NCBI GenBank assembly: GCA_003645255.1
Contig: QNES01000016.1
Coordinates: 1-39,707 of the forward strand
Reading direction: 5' to 3'
From: Gammaproteobacteria bacterium
Lineage (GTDB): Bacteria > Pseudomonadota > Gammaproteobacteria > Beggiatoales > Beggiatoaceae
DNA: 39,707 nucleotides
The notes below the pieces were generated by a model. The model saw only the letters and a list, made by a program, of their open reading frames with translations. It ran no database searches and was not told the origin of the DNA. Within the stretch, counting starts at the first letter, position 1, and every line of letters starts with the position of its first letter. A program made the position numbers and the translations under genes. Below, one piece after another: positions 24,503 to 33,281 of this stretch.

Positions 24503-26095
24503 ATGGCCTATCAAGTTCTAGCTCGCAAATGGCGGCCTCACAATTTCCCCGAAATGGTTGGTCAGACCCATGTTTTACGCGCCTTGATAAATGCCCTGTC
24601 TAATAATCGTCTCCATCACGCTTATTTATTCACCGGCACACGTGGCGTGGGTAAAACCACGGTGGCACGTATTTTGGCAAAATCTCTCAACTGCGAAAAG
24701 GAAATAACAGCTTATCCCTGTGGACAATGTGCCGCCTGTCGTGAAATTGACGAAGGGCGATTTGTTGACTTAATTGAAGTCGATGCCGCTTCGCGTACTA
24801 AAGTTGAAGATACCCGCGATTTATTAGACAATGTACAATATGCACCCACGCGGGGTCGTTATAAAATTTACCTCATTGACGAAGTACACATGCTATCGAA
24901 CCACAGTTTCAATGCTTTGTTGAAAACTTTGGAAGAACCGCCACCGCATGTTAAATTTTTGCTCGCCACTACAGATCCCCAAAAATTACCCCCAACGATT
25001 TTATCGCGTTGCCTACAATTTAATCTTAAACGCATACCGCTGGAACAGATTATCCAACATTTGACTAAAATCGCTGAAGAAGAAGGTATTAGTTATGAAT
25101 CTCAAGCATTACGCTTATTGGCACAAGCGGCAGATGGAAGTTTACGAGATGCACTCAGTCTATTAGATCAAGCAATTGCCTACGGGGCGGGCAACCTATC
25201 AAACGACGATGTAAGTCGTATGTTAGGTACGCTCGATCAAAATGTCGTATTAGAATTAATTAAAATATTAGCCGCTAAAGATGCTCCTGGGGTATTGCAA
25301 CAAATTGCCCTTATATCTGAACAAAATCCTGATTTTGTGACGATTTTAGGTGACATTTTATCGTTATTACAACAAATTGCTATAGCCCAAATCGTATCAA
25401 CTACCATTGATACTCATCAACAAAACAGTGAAGCTATATTGCAACTAGCCCAACAATTATCACCTGAAGATGTACAATTATTTTATCAAATTGCTTTATT
25501 AGGACGACGCGATTTACCATTAGCACCTGAACCGCGTGGCGGTTTTGAAATGCTCATGTTGCGAATGTTAGCCTTTCGCCCCAATAATGAACAACAACCA
25601 TCACCGACTCAAGTCATACCAACGGCATCTTCCCCTGCCATGACTGCTTATGCTTCCCCACCTTCAGTCAATGTTCCATTTAAACCCGCCACTTCGCCTG
25701 CATTGACAAACACTAATAATGCTCAAAATGAATGGGGAAATATCGTACACTCTTTAGGGCTACCAGGGACGATCAAACAACTAGCTCTTAATTGCGAGCT
25801 TAAAAAACATGAAGGGGACACCTGGCATTTAACTTTGTCACCCGAAAAAAAATTCTTATTGACCGAGGATCGAACCCAGAAAATAGAAGAATTATTACAA
25901 AAACAGCTAGGTGGTCCACAAAATGTACGAATTCGTGTAGAACATCCTGAAAGCGAAACGCCAGCTATAGAACAGCAACGCATTGCCGAAACTCGTCAAC
26001 AATACATTGTCAAAGCTGTTGACAAAGATCCTTTTATTCTTTATCTGAAAGAAAAATGTGGCGCACTTATTAATAATGTGACAGTGCTTGAATAA
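24503..26095 (+). CDS. dnaX: DNA polymerase III subunit gamma/tau
   Basis: DnaX is the clamp-loader motor that also holds the replisome together. The 530 residues carry Walker A GTRGVGKT (45-52), the zinc cysteines Cys64/73/76/79, Walker B LIDEVHM (124-130), sensor 1 (LLATTD) and the SRC arginine finger (168-170). AAA+ and collar regions run to about residue 370, then a Pro/Thr/Ser-rich linker (375-410) and a tau-like domain to the end. An eight-A run (25845-25852, codons GAA AAA AAA) is the only obvious slippery site: a +1 slip would stop two codons later and give a shorter, gamma-like product of about 451 residues. The start ATG follows the 4.5S RNA terminator with a weak ribosome binding site. 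Confidence 0.96.
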   Translation: MAYQVLARKWRPHNFPEMVGQTHVLRALINALSNNRLHHAYLFTGTRGVGKTTVARILAKSLNCEKEITAYPCGQCAACREIDEGRFVDLIEVDAASRTKVEDTRDLLDNVQYAPTRGRYKIYLIDEVHMLSNHSFNALLKTLEEPPPHVKFLLATTDPQKLPPTILSRCLQFNLKRIPLEQIIQHLTKIAEEEGISYESQALRLLAQAADGSLRDALSLLDQAIAYGAGNLSNDDVSRMLGTLDQNVVLELIKILAAKDAPGVLQQIALISEQNPDFVTILGDILSLLQQIAIAQIVSTTIDTHQQNSEAILQLAQQLSPEDVQLFYQIALLGRRDLPLAPEPRGGFEMLMLRMLAFRPNNEQQPSPTQVIPTASSPAMTAYASPPSVNVPFKPATSPALTNTNNAQNEWGNIVHSLGLPGTIKQLALNCELKKHEGDTWHLTLSPEKKFLLTEDRTQKIEELLQKQLGGPQNVRIRVEHPESETPAIEQQRIAETRQQYIVKAVDKDPFILYLKEKCGALINNVTVLE

Positions 26096-26144
26096 ATCAG
26101 ATTATAAATCTCGTATTTTGTCAAGGTTATATTAACGAATTTTA

Positions 26145-26172
26145 GGAATACAAAGCTAAAGCTTTGTATTCC
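26145..26172. terminator. Perfect 13-bp hairpin after dnaX
   Basis: GGAATACAAAGCT-AA-AGCTTTGTATTCC folds without a mismatch between dnaX and the Uma2 gene. There is no T tract, so it may be a repeat palindrome; it still probably separates the two transcripts. Confidence 0.6.
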
Positions 26173-26207
26173 AACCTACAAACAAAGTCGTACTTGGTAA
26201 TAAAGAA

Positions 26208-26747
26208 ATGACTGAATTGATAGAAATTGAAACTCTTGAAAACGAGGTACGGGATATTATGCCATCAAGGAACCATAGTCTAGCGGTGGGTAGAATAACA
26301 GGCTTATTATTTAAGGACGAAAGGTTGACTGTTATGCCAAAACTCAGCTTAGATAGCAGTCAAATTGATCTCAGCCAATTTGCTTTCAAAGCGAAAGATG
26401 AATTAATTCCTGACATAAGCGTTTATCTTGAACTACCTGAAGAATCGGAAGATGAATTGGAGCAGGATATTTTGAAAATGACTCAAATGCCAGAATTAGT
26501 GATTGAAGTACTTTCGCCAAAGCAAGCGATTACAGAAATTCTTTCCAAGTTCAAGGCTTATTTTACGCTCGGTATTAAATCATGCTGGTTAGTTATCCCC
26601 TCCGTGAAAGTGATCAAAATTTATTTTCAAAATGGAAACAAAATTTTTGATATACAACATGACACTGAAGTTATTGATGAAATCATAGATATTCGTTTAC
26701 CTATCCAAAGAATTTTTTTCAAGTCGATGATGATTAAAAATACATGA
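26208..26747 (+). CDS. Uma2 family (DUF820) putative endonuclease
   Basis: The 179-residue protein has the PD-(D/E)XK layout of Uma2 proteins: an N-terminal helix, NHSLAVGRI, a conserved LIPDISVYLE (catalytic Asp), MPELVIEVLSP (Glu), then ILSKFKAYFTLGIKSCWLV (Lys and helix). This family is very abundant in cyanobacteria and in some large sulfur bacteria and is suspected to be a mobile, selfish or defence-related nuclease; its biological role is not settled. It sits between dnaX and ybaB, genes that are usually adjacent, so it is an insertion in a conserved operon. The leader before it contains repeat-type sequence. Confidence 0.82.
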   Translation: MTELIEIETLENEVRDIMPSRNHSLAVGRITGLLFKDERLTVMPKLSLDSSQIDLSQFAFKAKDELIPDISVYLELPEESEDELEQDILKMTQMPELVIEVLSPKQAITEILSKFKAYFTLGIKSCWLVIPSVKVIKIYFQNGNKIFDIQHDTEVIDEIIDIRLPIQRIFFKSMMIKNT

Positions 26748-26911
26748 CTTCTATCTGAAATAAACGAATTTTTTAAAATGGTATATTTTGTTATATTTCG
26801 TGTCATTAACTGAAAAAAAGTCATTTATCTGTTATCATTAATAATAGTTGATCAATGTTGATAATTCGCAATGATCATTTTTAAAGTTGTTAAAGCAAGA
26901 GGTGTGTCAAC

Positions 26912-28189
26912 ATGAACAAATCTGATTTTAAATCACTACTAGCAACCCTATTGTTAGTCATGATGGTAGGCTGTGTCGATGCCACCCCACAAAATAATGA
27001 GGCTGAAATTTCCTGGTTGGAAAAATCAAAACAAGCTATGGGCAACATGTGGGGTCAATCCACAGAAACGGCTGAAGAGTCAGTCAATCCGTCAACGGAA
27101 ATGACGGAACCGGTTGAAAAGAAAAACGGATTGTTTGCAGAAATGTGGAAAAAAGTGACTCCAACACTTAATAAGGTGCTAAACCTTGAAAAAGAACAGG
27201 AAACATTACCAGAGTCAACTTGGTTTGGAATCGGTAAAGATAAAGCAGATAGCATCAGTGAAATCAATCTATTGCTTGATGAAGCCGTAGAAATTTTGAG
27301 TATCTCTCATTCTACTGAAACCAGGCAACGCATTCGTGCCTTCGAAGCACGAAACAGGGAACTGAAACAAATCATTTCCCAACATCGCCAGGCTAAAATT
27401 AGTGCCCCTATTAGCTCAACTTGGCAAACCACGGTGGCAGATTATGATGCTAAAATCCAGCAATTAACCAAGCAAATTGAAAAAAATTATTACCAAATTG
27501 ATGAACTTAAAATTCAATTTGCTAAGGAATTGGCTGATAACGGTTTATCTATAACCGACGCACAATTAGAAGTGCTATTATCCAGTGTGGTGGGAGACGA
27601 TATTATTCAAAGTAGTATCGTTTATGATAACGTGAAACAAATCAGTCAACAGCTGATGACGCTCACCACTGAAAGCGGTGAAGATTTAGACATTAGCCAA
27701 CGCTATTATGGTATGTACACTGTGCTGCTCAAAACGCTGGTTCACATGCAGCAAAAGTTCATCAATAATATTGATGAAAAATACTTACCCAAAATTGCTC
27801 AAATTGAGGCTGATGTTCAAGATATCAGCGCGATAACCCGAAATTTATTGCGCGGAGAACGTGATAAAAATCGTCGTCAGCATTTATCAGCTAACCTTGA
27901 AGCTCAAAATTTGACGTTAAAAACGTCAAGATTATACAAAAAGCACCTAAGGGCGCAACGCCGCAAAGTAGTTCTTGCCAAGGAGAAAACCATGGCAGAT
28001 TTACAAATAGCGCACAATACCTATAAAACGGTCAGCGTCAGTGGTGAATTGATTAATTTACTACGCACTAGCCAAAAATCTTTTGAGTTATTGCTTAATA
28101 TCCAGGTACCAGATTTATTGGTTTTCCAGAACTTGCAAATGAAACAAGAGTTTGCCATCCTAACTCAAAAATTGGCTAAAGAACAGTAA
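26912..28189 (+). CDS. Coiled-coil lipoprotein, unknown
   Basis: The 425-residue protein starts with a lipoprotein-type signal (LLATLLLVMMVGC, Cys21 as the lipid site). After an acidic and Pro-poor spacer (22-110), residues about 115-425 are almost all helical and charged, with heptad-like stretches (ETRQRIRAFEARNRELKQII, DAKIQQLTKQIEKNYYQIDE, LYKKHLRAQRRKVVLAKEK). It would be a lipid-anchored periplasmic or outer-membrane coiled-coil protein of the type that spans the envelope or bundles filaments. No domain family was recognised. A TGTTATCATTAATAATAG stretch upstream and the RBS AGAGGTG support its own promoter. Like the Uma2 gene it interrupts dnaX-ybaB. Confidence 0.7.
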   Translation: MNKSDFKSLLATLLLVMMVGCVDATPQNNEAEISWLEKSKQAMGNMWGQSTETAEESVNPSTEMTEPVEKKNGLFAEMWKKVTPTLNKVLNLEKEQETLPESTWFGIGKDKADSISEINLLLDEAVEILSISHSTETRQRIRAFEARNRELKQIISQHRQAKISAPISSTWQTTVADYDAKIQQLTKQIEKNYYQIDELKIQFAKELADNGLSITDAQLEVLLSSVVGDDIIQSSIVYDNVKQISQQLMTLTTESGEDLDISQRYYGMYTVLLKTLVHMQQKFINNIDEKYLPKIAQIEADVQDISAITRNLLRGERDKNRRQHLSANLEAQNLTLKTSRLYKKHLRAQRRKVVLAKEKTMADLQIAHNTYKTVSVSGELINLLRTSQKSFELLLNIQVPDLLVFQNLQMKQEFAILTQKLAKEQ

Positions 28190-28467
28190 CAAAATAACTT
28201 GAACATTTAGTAGTGATGCAAGAAACCCCGTTTTTTCAAAAAACGTCATTGCCCCACTAATAAAGTTAAGTTTGTCACCACGTTGAGTATACTTTTATTT
28301 CATGGCTGTAGGGCGAACATAAGTGTTCGCCCTGGCTTAAGTCAATGGCATTGAGAGGCGAACCTGCGCGTTCGTACCTGACTTAATGGCATTGACACGC
28401 CCCATACTTGGAAAAACACCGTTTAATTTCCCTAATAACTTTCACTTGATAGAAGACAGAACACATT
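28190..28467. repeat. Repeat-filled spacer before ybaB
   Basis: An AGAAACCCCGTTTTTTC/AAAAAACG hairpin (28221-28245) is followed by GTAGGGCGAACATAAGTGTTCGCCC (about 28309-28333) and two units of the CTTAA(G)T(C)AATGGCATTGA word (28340-28354, 28381-28396). No gene is supported. Confidence 0.6.
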
Positions 28468-28791
28468 ATGAAAAACGGACTGGCTGGCTTAATGAAACAA
28501 GCCCAAAAAATGAAAGGCGATTTTGAAAGCGCACAACAGGAATTAGCTGATTTGGAAGTCATTGGCGAATCTGGGGGCGGTATGGTCAAGATCGTTATGA
28601 CGGGGCGGCACGATGTGCAGCGAGTTGAAGTTGATCCTAGCTTAATGAGCGAAGATAAGGAAATGTTAGAAGATTTAGTAGCAGCTGCCATTAATGATGC
28701 AGTGCATAAAGTTGAAAGAACGAGTCAAGAAAAATTTTCGGGTTTAACAGGTGGACTCGGATTACCGAATGGTATGAAGTTACCTTTTTAA
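28468..28791 (+). CDS. ybaB: Nucleoid-associated protein YbaB/EbfC
   Basis: YbaB is a small dimeric DNA-binding protein that coats the nucleoid. The 107 residues carry the family pattern: a helical start ([24 protein letters not shown]), [25 protein letters not shown] in the beta section, and [19 protein letters not shown]. The usual order in the class is dnaX-ybaB-recR. Here ybaB is 2.4 kb from dnaX because of the Uma2 and lipoprotein genes, and recR does not follow: the next gene on is yafS after a repeat hairpin. Confidence 0.95.
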   Translation: MKNGLAGLMKQAQKMKGDFESAQQELADLEVIGESGGGMVKIVMTGRHDVQRVEVDPSLMSEDKEMLEDLVAAAINDAVHKVERTSQEKFSGLTGGLGLPNGMKLPF

Positions 28792-28843
28792 AAGAACATA
28801 CCGGTTTTTCAGTACGAAATACTATTTTTCCGTCAACTAAGTT

Positions 28844-28866
28844 TTTTCAAAAAACTGGGTTTCTAA
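28844..28866. repeat. Hairpin of the GAAACCC/GGGTTTC family after ybaB
   Basis: TTTTTTCAAAAAA with a flanking ACTGGGTTTCT resembles the repeats at 8908, 13158 and 28221. Together with CCGGTTTTTCAGTACGAAATAC at 28801 it fills the 98 bases to yafS. Confidence 0.5.
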
Positions 28867-28889
28867 GAATTTACAAAATAATTATCCTC

Positions 28890-29654
28890 ATGGGCAATGC
28901 CTCTCAGCTTAATCAATGGTTTAAAACCTTCTTAGGACAACGCTTATTACGCGAAGAAACCAAGGTTTTGCAACAAATTTTACCCCAGTTATTTGGTTAT
29001 CATTTATTGCAAATTGGCGACGTGGGACACGGCTGTTTGCTAGAAAGCAGTCGTATCATGCACCGCTGCGTATTAGGCAAGACCGTCAACACTATTTGTA
29101 AACCCTATTCCAGTGTTTATGCTTTAGCTGATGATTTGCCTATTGCCAGCGATAGTATTGATGTTGTCATATTGCCACATATTTTAGAATTTGAAAAAAA
29201 ACCGCATGACATCTTGCGCGAGGTGGAAAGAATATTAATTCCAGAGGGTCATCTAGTCATATTGGGTTTTAATCCGTTGAGCCTATGGGGATTCTGGTGT
29301 TGGTTGTTTGCGCGACGCGATACTGTAGCGTGGTGTGGACGATTTTTACCGTTAGTACGCCTAAGAGATTGGTTAGCTCTTCTAGGATTTGACTTGAAAA
29401 AACAAGAAACTTTCTTTTTTGGTTTACCTTTTCAAAAAGACCGGTTTAAGAATTACACCCAATTTTTAGAAAAAATGGGTTCACGCTGGACTTTTAATTT
29501 TGGAGCGGTATATATAGTAGTTGCACAAAAACGTGTCGCCACTTTAACACCTATTAGATCAAAATGGCTGACTCAGCCGATATTAGTAACAGAAGCCATC
29601 GGCACACATTTTGAAAATACATTGAGAACACAAGATGACGATTCCCATTGTTAA
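28890..29654 (+). CDS. yafS: YafS-like SAM methyltransferase family protein
   Basis: A 254-residue member of the methyltransferase-11 fold, in the position of E. coli yafS (next to rnhA and dnaQ). Visible: a leader helix ([20 protein letters not shown]), a motif I region [10 protein letters not shown] that departs from the GxGxG SAM loop, [23 protein letters not shown] (motif IV-V), and a [20 protein letters not shown] end. The altered glycine loop suggests that SAM binding may be weak or lost, as in other members of this conserved but uncharacterised family. It overlaps rnhA by 20 bases (29635-29654), so the three genes yafS-rnhA-dnaQ are a tight operon. Confidence 0.8.
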   Translation: MGNASQLNQWFKTFLGQRLLREETKVLQQILPQLFGYHLLQIGDVGHGCLLESSRIMHRCVLGKTVNTICKPYSSVYALADDLPIASDSIDVVILPHILEFEKKPHDILREVERILIPEGHLVILGFNPLSLWGFWCWLFARRDTVAWCGRFLPLVRLRDWLALLGFDLKKQETFFFGLPFQKDRFKNYTQFLEKMGSRWTFNFGAVYIVVAQKRVATLTPIRSKWLTQPILVTEAIGTHFENTLRTQDDDSHC

Positions 29655-30078
29655 AGCGTTTACTGACGGTGCCTGTCGTGGCAATCCAGGTCCAGGCGGC
29701 TGGGGCGTGTTATTATGCTTTTCTGACCAAGAAGAACAATTGTATGGTGGCGAGCTTAATACAACGAATAATCGCATGGAATTATTAGCCGCTATTAAGG
29801 CGTTAGACAGTTTAACGCACCCCAGTCACGTTTACTTAACGACTGATTCTGTATATGTTAAAAAAGGCATCACCCAATGGATTGAAAATTGGATAAAACG
29901 CGGTTGGAAACGAGCGAATAACAAACCTGTCAAAAATGTTGACTTATGGCAACTCTTACACACCGCCAGTCAACGCCATAAAATTGAATGGCAATGGGTC
30001 AAAGGTCATAGTGGACATCCAGAAAATGAGATGGCTGATCATTTAGCTAATCAAGGAATTGACTCCATAATTGGGTAG
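29635..30078 (+). CDS. rnhA: Ribonuclease HI
   Basis: RNase HI cleaves RNA in RNA:DNA hybrids, removing primers and R-loops. The 147 residues keep the four acidic catalytic residues: [15 protein letters not shown] (Asp near 10), NRMELLAAI (Glu near 47), TTDSVYV (Asp near 69) and NEMADHLAN (Asp near 134), plus the KGHSGHP His loop. Length is standard. The ATG lies inside the end of yafS and the next gene begins 20 bases after the stop, so all are cotranslated. Confidence 0.97.
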   Translation: MTIPIVKAFTDGACRGNPGPGGWGVLLCFSDQEEQLYGGELNTTNNRMELLAAIKALDSLTHPSHVYLTTDSVYVKKGITQWIENWIKRGWKRANNKPVKNVDLWQLLHTASQRHKIEWQWVKGHSGHPENEMADHLANQGIDSIIG

Positions 30079-30098
30079 CACTAAAGAGGATTTTCAAT

Positions 30099-30809
30099 AT
30101 GCGCCAAATTGTCTTAGATACCGAAACGACGGGTCTTGAACACAGAGAAGGTCATCGCATCATAGAAATTGGTTGTATAGAAATCTCAAATCGACGCATC
30201 ATAGACAAACGTTATCATCAATATCTGCAACCTGATCGCAAGATTGACACAGAAGCGGCTACTGTCCACGGTATCACAAATCAATTTCTCCAAGATAAAC
30301 CGCATTTTGCTGACATCGTCAATGAATTTATGGATTTTATCCGGGGTGCTGAACTGATTATCCATAATGCCGATTTTGATGTGGGTTTTATTAACCATGA
30401 ATTGAATTTGCTCAATCAAAACTGGAAGCTATTGGATGATTATTGTCGAATAACAGACACTTTAGCTTTAGCCAGGAAACGTCACCCCGGTCAAAAAAAT
30501 AATCTGGATGCCTTATGTAAACGTTATAATATAGATAATTCTAAGCGTAAGCTACATGGTGCATTGCTTGATACGGAAATTCTCGCTGAAGTATATTTAG
30601 TCATGACTGGTGGACAAGTCAGTTTATTGGCTCAAAATAACAATATTTCAGAGCATTCCAATAATATCATCAAACCTATTTCTGAGAAAAGAGCGCGTTT
30701 AACAATACTGGCACCAACTACTGAGGAATTACAAGCCCATAAACAATGTTTAGCCGCGATTGATAAAGCAAGTGGTGGTAATTGTTTGTGGCAACGTTTG
30801 GAGCCATGA
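30099..30809 (+). CDS. dnaQ: DNA polymerase III subunit epsilon (proofreading exonuclease)
   Basis: The 3'-5' proofreading exonuclease of the replicative polymerase. The 236 residues have the DEDDh motifs: ExoI VLDTETTGLE (7-16), ExoII IHNADFDVGFI, and ExoIII RKLHGALLDTEILAEVY with its catalytic His. The C-terminal part (about 185-236) is the segment that binds the polymerase alpha subunit. It follows rnhA at 20 bases with the RBS AAAGAGGA, the usual arrangement. After the stop the region is non-coding to 31260. Confidence 0.97.
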   Translation: MRQIVLDTETTGLEHREGHRIIEIGCIEISNRRIIDKRYHQYLQPDRKIDTEAATVHGITNQFLQDKPHFADIVNEFMDFIRGAELIIHNADFDVGFINHELNLLNQNWKLLDDYCRITDTLALARKRHPGQKNNLDALCKRYNIDNSKRKLHGALLDTEILAEVYLVMTGGQVSLLAQNNNISEHSNNIIKPISEKRARLTILAPTTEELQAHKQCLAAIDKASGGNCLWQRLEP

Positions 30810-31260
30810 TGCTCAAGCTTATGGCTATTTTTGTAGCTTCCGATACTTTTATGTTAACTAATTTTAACAATAGCACCCAAACATTGGGTGGGGGTATCTC
30901 CCAAAGTTCTAAATAATTTTTAGATCGCTTTAAACAACCCAAATTGACTTGGTTCTCGCCAATTTGAAAGGATTGTTAGTTTAGCTTCGCTGACTTCGTT
31001 TCAGGTTTTACCAGTTCGAGGTTTTAGTTTTTTGAAGAAAAACTAAAACCTCGAACTCACTTTTTAGACTGAACCAAATACCTGCCACTTGAGCTAAAGT
31101 CCTTTGACTATAACTGTTATTCATTAGACTCAAAAAGGGATAATTTGTCAAGAAAATCGTTAACTCTATATTTCATTTAAGACTGATTTTTGTTAAATAT
31201 TGTTAATATTTGTTAGCAAAAGATTTACTATGCATAAACCTTCATTATAGAGAGAGAACT
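30810..31260. other. Gene-free gap after dnaQ, with a 19-bp hairpin
   Basis: The only clear structure is the palindrome at 31014-31056. Otherwise the stretch is AT-rich unique DNA. The last 80 bases, with the RBS AGAGAGAGAACT, carry the likely promoter and leader of the TerD-like gene. Confidence 0.5.
31014..31056. repeat. Perfect 19-bp hairpin
   Basis: GTTCGAGGTTTTAGTTTTT pairs exactly with AAAAACTAAAACCTCGAAC around TGAAG. Perfect stems of this length suggest a mobile palindrome or a strong bidirectional terminator. Confidence 0.75.
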
Positions 31261-31803
31261 ATGGAACTTAAACAAAAAGGTGAAAATACGTCAATTGACG
31301 TTAAAAAATCGTTTACAATAACGATGAAGTGGACAACGGCTGCGGATTTTGATTTGGCGGCTGTTTATGAAACGAAAGACGGTAAACAAGGACTTGTTTA
31401 TTTTGGTGATAAAGGAAAATTGGAGCAATTTCCTTACATGAGCCTCAGTGATGATGAGGGCGTAGGCGATACTGGTGGAGATAATGAAGAAACCATGCGT
31501 ATCTACAGTTTAGATAACATGAACTACGTGTGGATATTTTGTTGGGACTATGGCATGGTACAAAAAGGACAGGCAGCGCGTTTCAAAGACAGTGATGTTA
31601 AACTCACGATGAGTGATGAATCTGACGAGCGTACTTTCGTTGAGATCGACACAGGTGATAAGGGCAATGTTTGTTGCATCGCCACCATAGACAATAATGA
31701 TCCTGAAGCTGCTAAATTGATTAATTATAGCCAAGTCGGGACCTTGCAAGGACTTAAAAAGCTTGAGCAATTAACAGATATTGTACAGCAATTTATTATA
31801 TAA
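31261..31803 (+). CDS. TerD-like stress protein
   Basis: A 180-residue protein starting at ATG 31261 (the 17 codons before it in frame are leader sequence; the RBS is AGAGAGAGAAC). It has the TerD family outline: MKWTTAADFDLAAVYETKDG near the start, a calcium-binding acidic loop (LSDDEGVGDTGGDNEETMRIYSL), then WIFCWDYG and FVEIDTGDKGNVCCIATIDN. TerD proteins are linked to tellurite, phage and stress resistance together with TerB/TerC/TerZ, but none of those partners is here, so its role in this genome is open. It stands alone between two repeat-filled gaps. Confidence 0.7.
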   Translation: MELKQKGENTSIDVKKSFTITMKWTTAADFDLAAVYETKDGKQGLVYFGDKGKLEQFPYMSLSDDEGVGDTGGDNEETMRIYSLDNMNYVWIFCWDYGMVQKGQAARFKDSDVKLTMSDESDERTFVEIDTGDKGNVCCIATIDNNDPEAAKLINYSQVGTLQGLKKLEQLTDIVQQFII

Positions 31804-31960
31804 AGCAGCTCAGGTGGGCAAGATGTTGCCTAGCATTGGGCAGACAACGTGGAGTTCAGTCTTTAAATCATTGTCTGCTCTTCCTACCTCCATTTTTACG
31901 CTACTTTAACTGAGCCTATTCCTATTATTCCACAATTCGGTATTTGGAAACCACTTAATT

Positions 31961-31990
31961 GTAGGGGCAACCACAAGGGATTGCCCCTAA
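31961..31990. repeat. GTAGGGGCAACCACAAGGGATTGCCCCTA repeat
   Basis: A nearly perfect inverted pair (TAGGGGCAA / TTGCCCCTA) in the gap between the TerD-like gene and tatD. It is one of the best copies of the family in the window. The same gap also has GGTGGGCAAGA...GGGCAGACAA words at about 31812-31850. Confidence 0.8.
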
Positions 31991-32038
31991 ACTGACGATA
32001 ATTTTGATAATCTTTAAAAGCGCGTTGGTTGTTTTGCA

Positions 32039-32791
32039 TCAAAACAAGCGAAAGAAATTTTCTGTTGTTACACGTGCGATGGTTTCAAAACTTTCATTCC
32101 GTAATTTGGCAATAAATTCAGCAACTTGTTTCACATAGGCAGGGTAATTGGTTTTGCCGCGATAAGGCACTGGTGCTAAATAAGGTGAGTCAGTTTCTAC
32201 TAACATAACATTTAAGGGTACCTGTTTTGCTACCGATTGTGAGACTTTGGCATTTTTAAAAGTGACAATACCGGAAAATGAAATATAAAATCCCATATTC
32301 ATGACTTGTTGAGCCACTTCCCAATCTTCAACAAAACAGTGCATGATGCCTCCAACATCAGCAGCCTTTTCTTCGCGCAAAATGCGTAGTGTGTCAGAAA
32401 TGGCATTGCGGCTATGAATAATTAAAGGTTTACCGATTTCTTTAGCGGCTTGAATATGGGTACGAAAACGCTGTTGTTGCCAGGTTAAATCGCCGATGCT
32501 ACGAAAATAATCTAAGCCGGTTTCACCAATGGCAATGACATTGGGATCATCAGCTAAATTCGTGAGCGTTGACACTTCAACGATCAGATCAGGTGAGCTA
32601 TTAGGATGAATGCCCACTGATGCAAATACGTTATTAATGCGTTGAGCAATTCCTAATAGTCTTGGAAAATGATCAAGATCAATAGAGACACTCAGAAAAT
32701 GAGTCACGCCCTGAGCCTGGGCGTTAGAAACCAGGGTATCGGGATCACTATTTTTAATTAAATCTAAATGGCAATGTGAATCAACTAACAT
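32039..32791 (-). CDS. tatD: TatD family metal-dependent DNase
   Basis: A 250-residue amidohydrolase-fold hydrolase with the TatD metal-site motifs: DSHCHLD (4-10), SVGIHPNS, IGETGLDYFR, KPLIIHSRNA, GGIMHCFVEDW, and LVETDSPYLAPVPYRG near the end. TatD proteins degrade DNA and are thought to act in repair or DNA turnover. It is the last gene of the holB-pilZ-tatD block, where tmk often comes first. A repeat block (32795-32909) separates it from the PilZ gene, so it may have its own promoter. Confidence 0.94.
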   Translation of the reverse strand: MLVDSHCHLDLIKNSDPDTLVSNAQAQGVTHFLSVSIDLDHFPRLLGIAQRINNVFASVGIHPNSSPDLIVEVSTLTNLADDPNVIAIGETGLDYFRSIGDLTWQQQRFRTHIQAAKEIGKPLIIHSRNAISDTLRILREEKAADVGGIMHCFVEDWEVAQQVMNMGFYISFSGIVTFKNAKVSQSVAKQVPLNVMLVETDSPYLAPVPYRGKTNYPAYVKQVAEFIAKLRNESFETIARVTTENFFRLF

Positions 32792-32794
32792 AAT

Positions 32795-32909
32795 CAGTTA
32801 TCAGTGAACAGTTATCAGTGAACAGTTATCAGTGTAAAACTAACCCACAACTTTGTTACCCACTAAATTTATCAGGAATGGATAACTGGTAACGGAACAC
32901 TGATAACTG
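32795..32909. repeat. CAGTTATCAGTGAA tandem repeat with an inverted distal copy
   Basis: Three 14-base units CAGTTATCAGTGAA start at 32795, 32809 and 32823 (the last is partial). The inverted words GATAACTGG (32881) and ACTGATAACTG (32899-32909) lie 60 bases on. The block separates tatD from pilZ and could form a hairpin. Confidence 0.75.
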
Positions 32910-32913
32910 AATA

Positions 32914-33279
32914 TTACATGGTATAAGTCCGTCTGTCTAAATTCAGTTTACCAACCAATATATCTTCAATTTTTTTTCGGGTTTCACCTTTATCCATTTC
33001 ACTAAAATGCACCCCAATGCCAGATGGACGGCTTCCCTGGCTGTCTTTGGGATTAATCCAAACAACTTTACCTGCTACAGGTGATTTTTCACCGTTGAAT
33101 AAAGTCAATAATAAAAACACTTCGTCCCCTAATTTAAACTTGTTGTATTTTTCAGTTTTAATGAATAAACCACCTTGTTTAAGAAACGGCAAGTAAGAAG
33201 AATATAAAGCACCTTCATCGGGAATATTCAAGGTGAGCATATTTTTACGTAAGCCACCAGGGCGTTTTTTAACGGGCAT
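32914..33279 (-). CDS. pilZ: PilZ domain protein (type IV pilus-type, c-di-GMP-binding motif absent)
   Basis: A 121-residue PilZ protein next to holB, the regular place of the pilus-assembly PilZ gene. The fold is visible (MLTLNIPDEG, SSYLPFLKQGGLFIKTEK, VFLLLTLFN, VAGKVVWINPK, SGIGVHFSEMD), but the RxxxR and (D/N)xSxxG residues that bind c-di-GMP are absent, which is known for this non-canonical group. It probably acts in type IV pilus function through protein contacts. It lies 2 bases after the holB stop, so the two are cotranscribed. Confidence 0.88.
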   Translation of the reverse strand: MPVKKRPGGLRKNMLTLNIPDEGALYSSYLPFLKQGGLFIKTEKYNKFKLGDEVFLLLTLFNGEKSPVAGKVVWINPKDSQGSRPSGIGVHFSEMDKGETRKKIEDILVGKLNLDRRTYTM

Positions 33280-33281
33280 AT

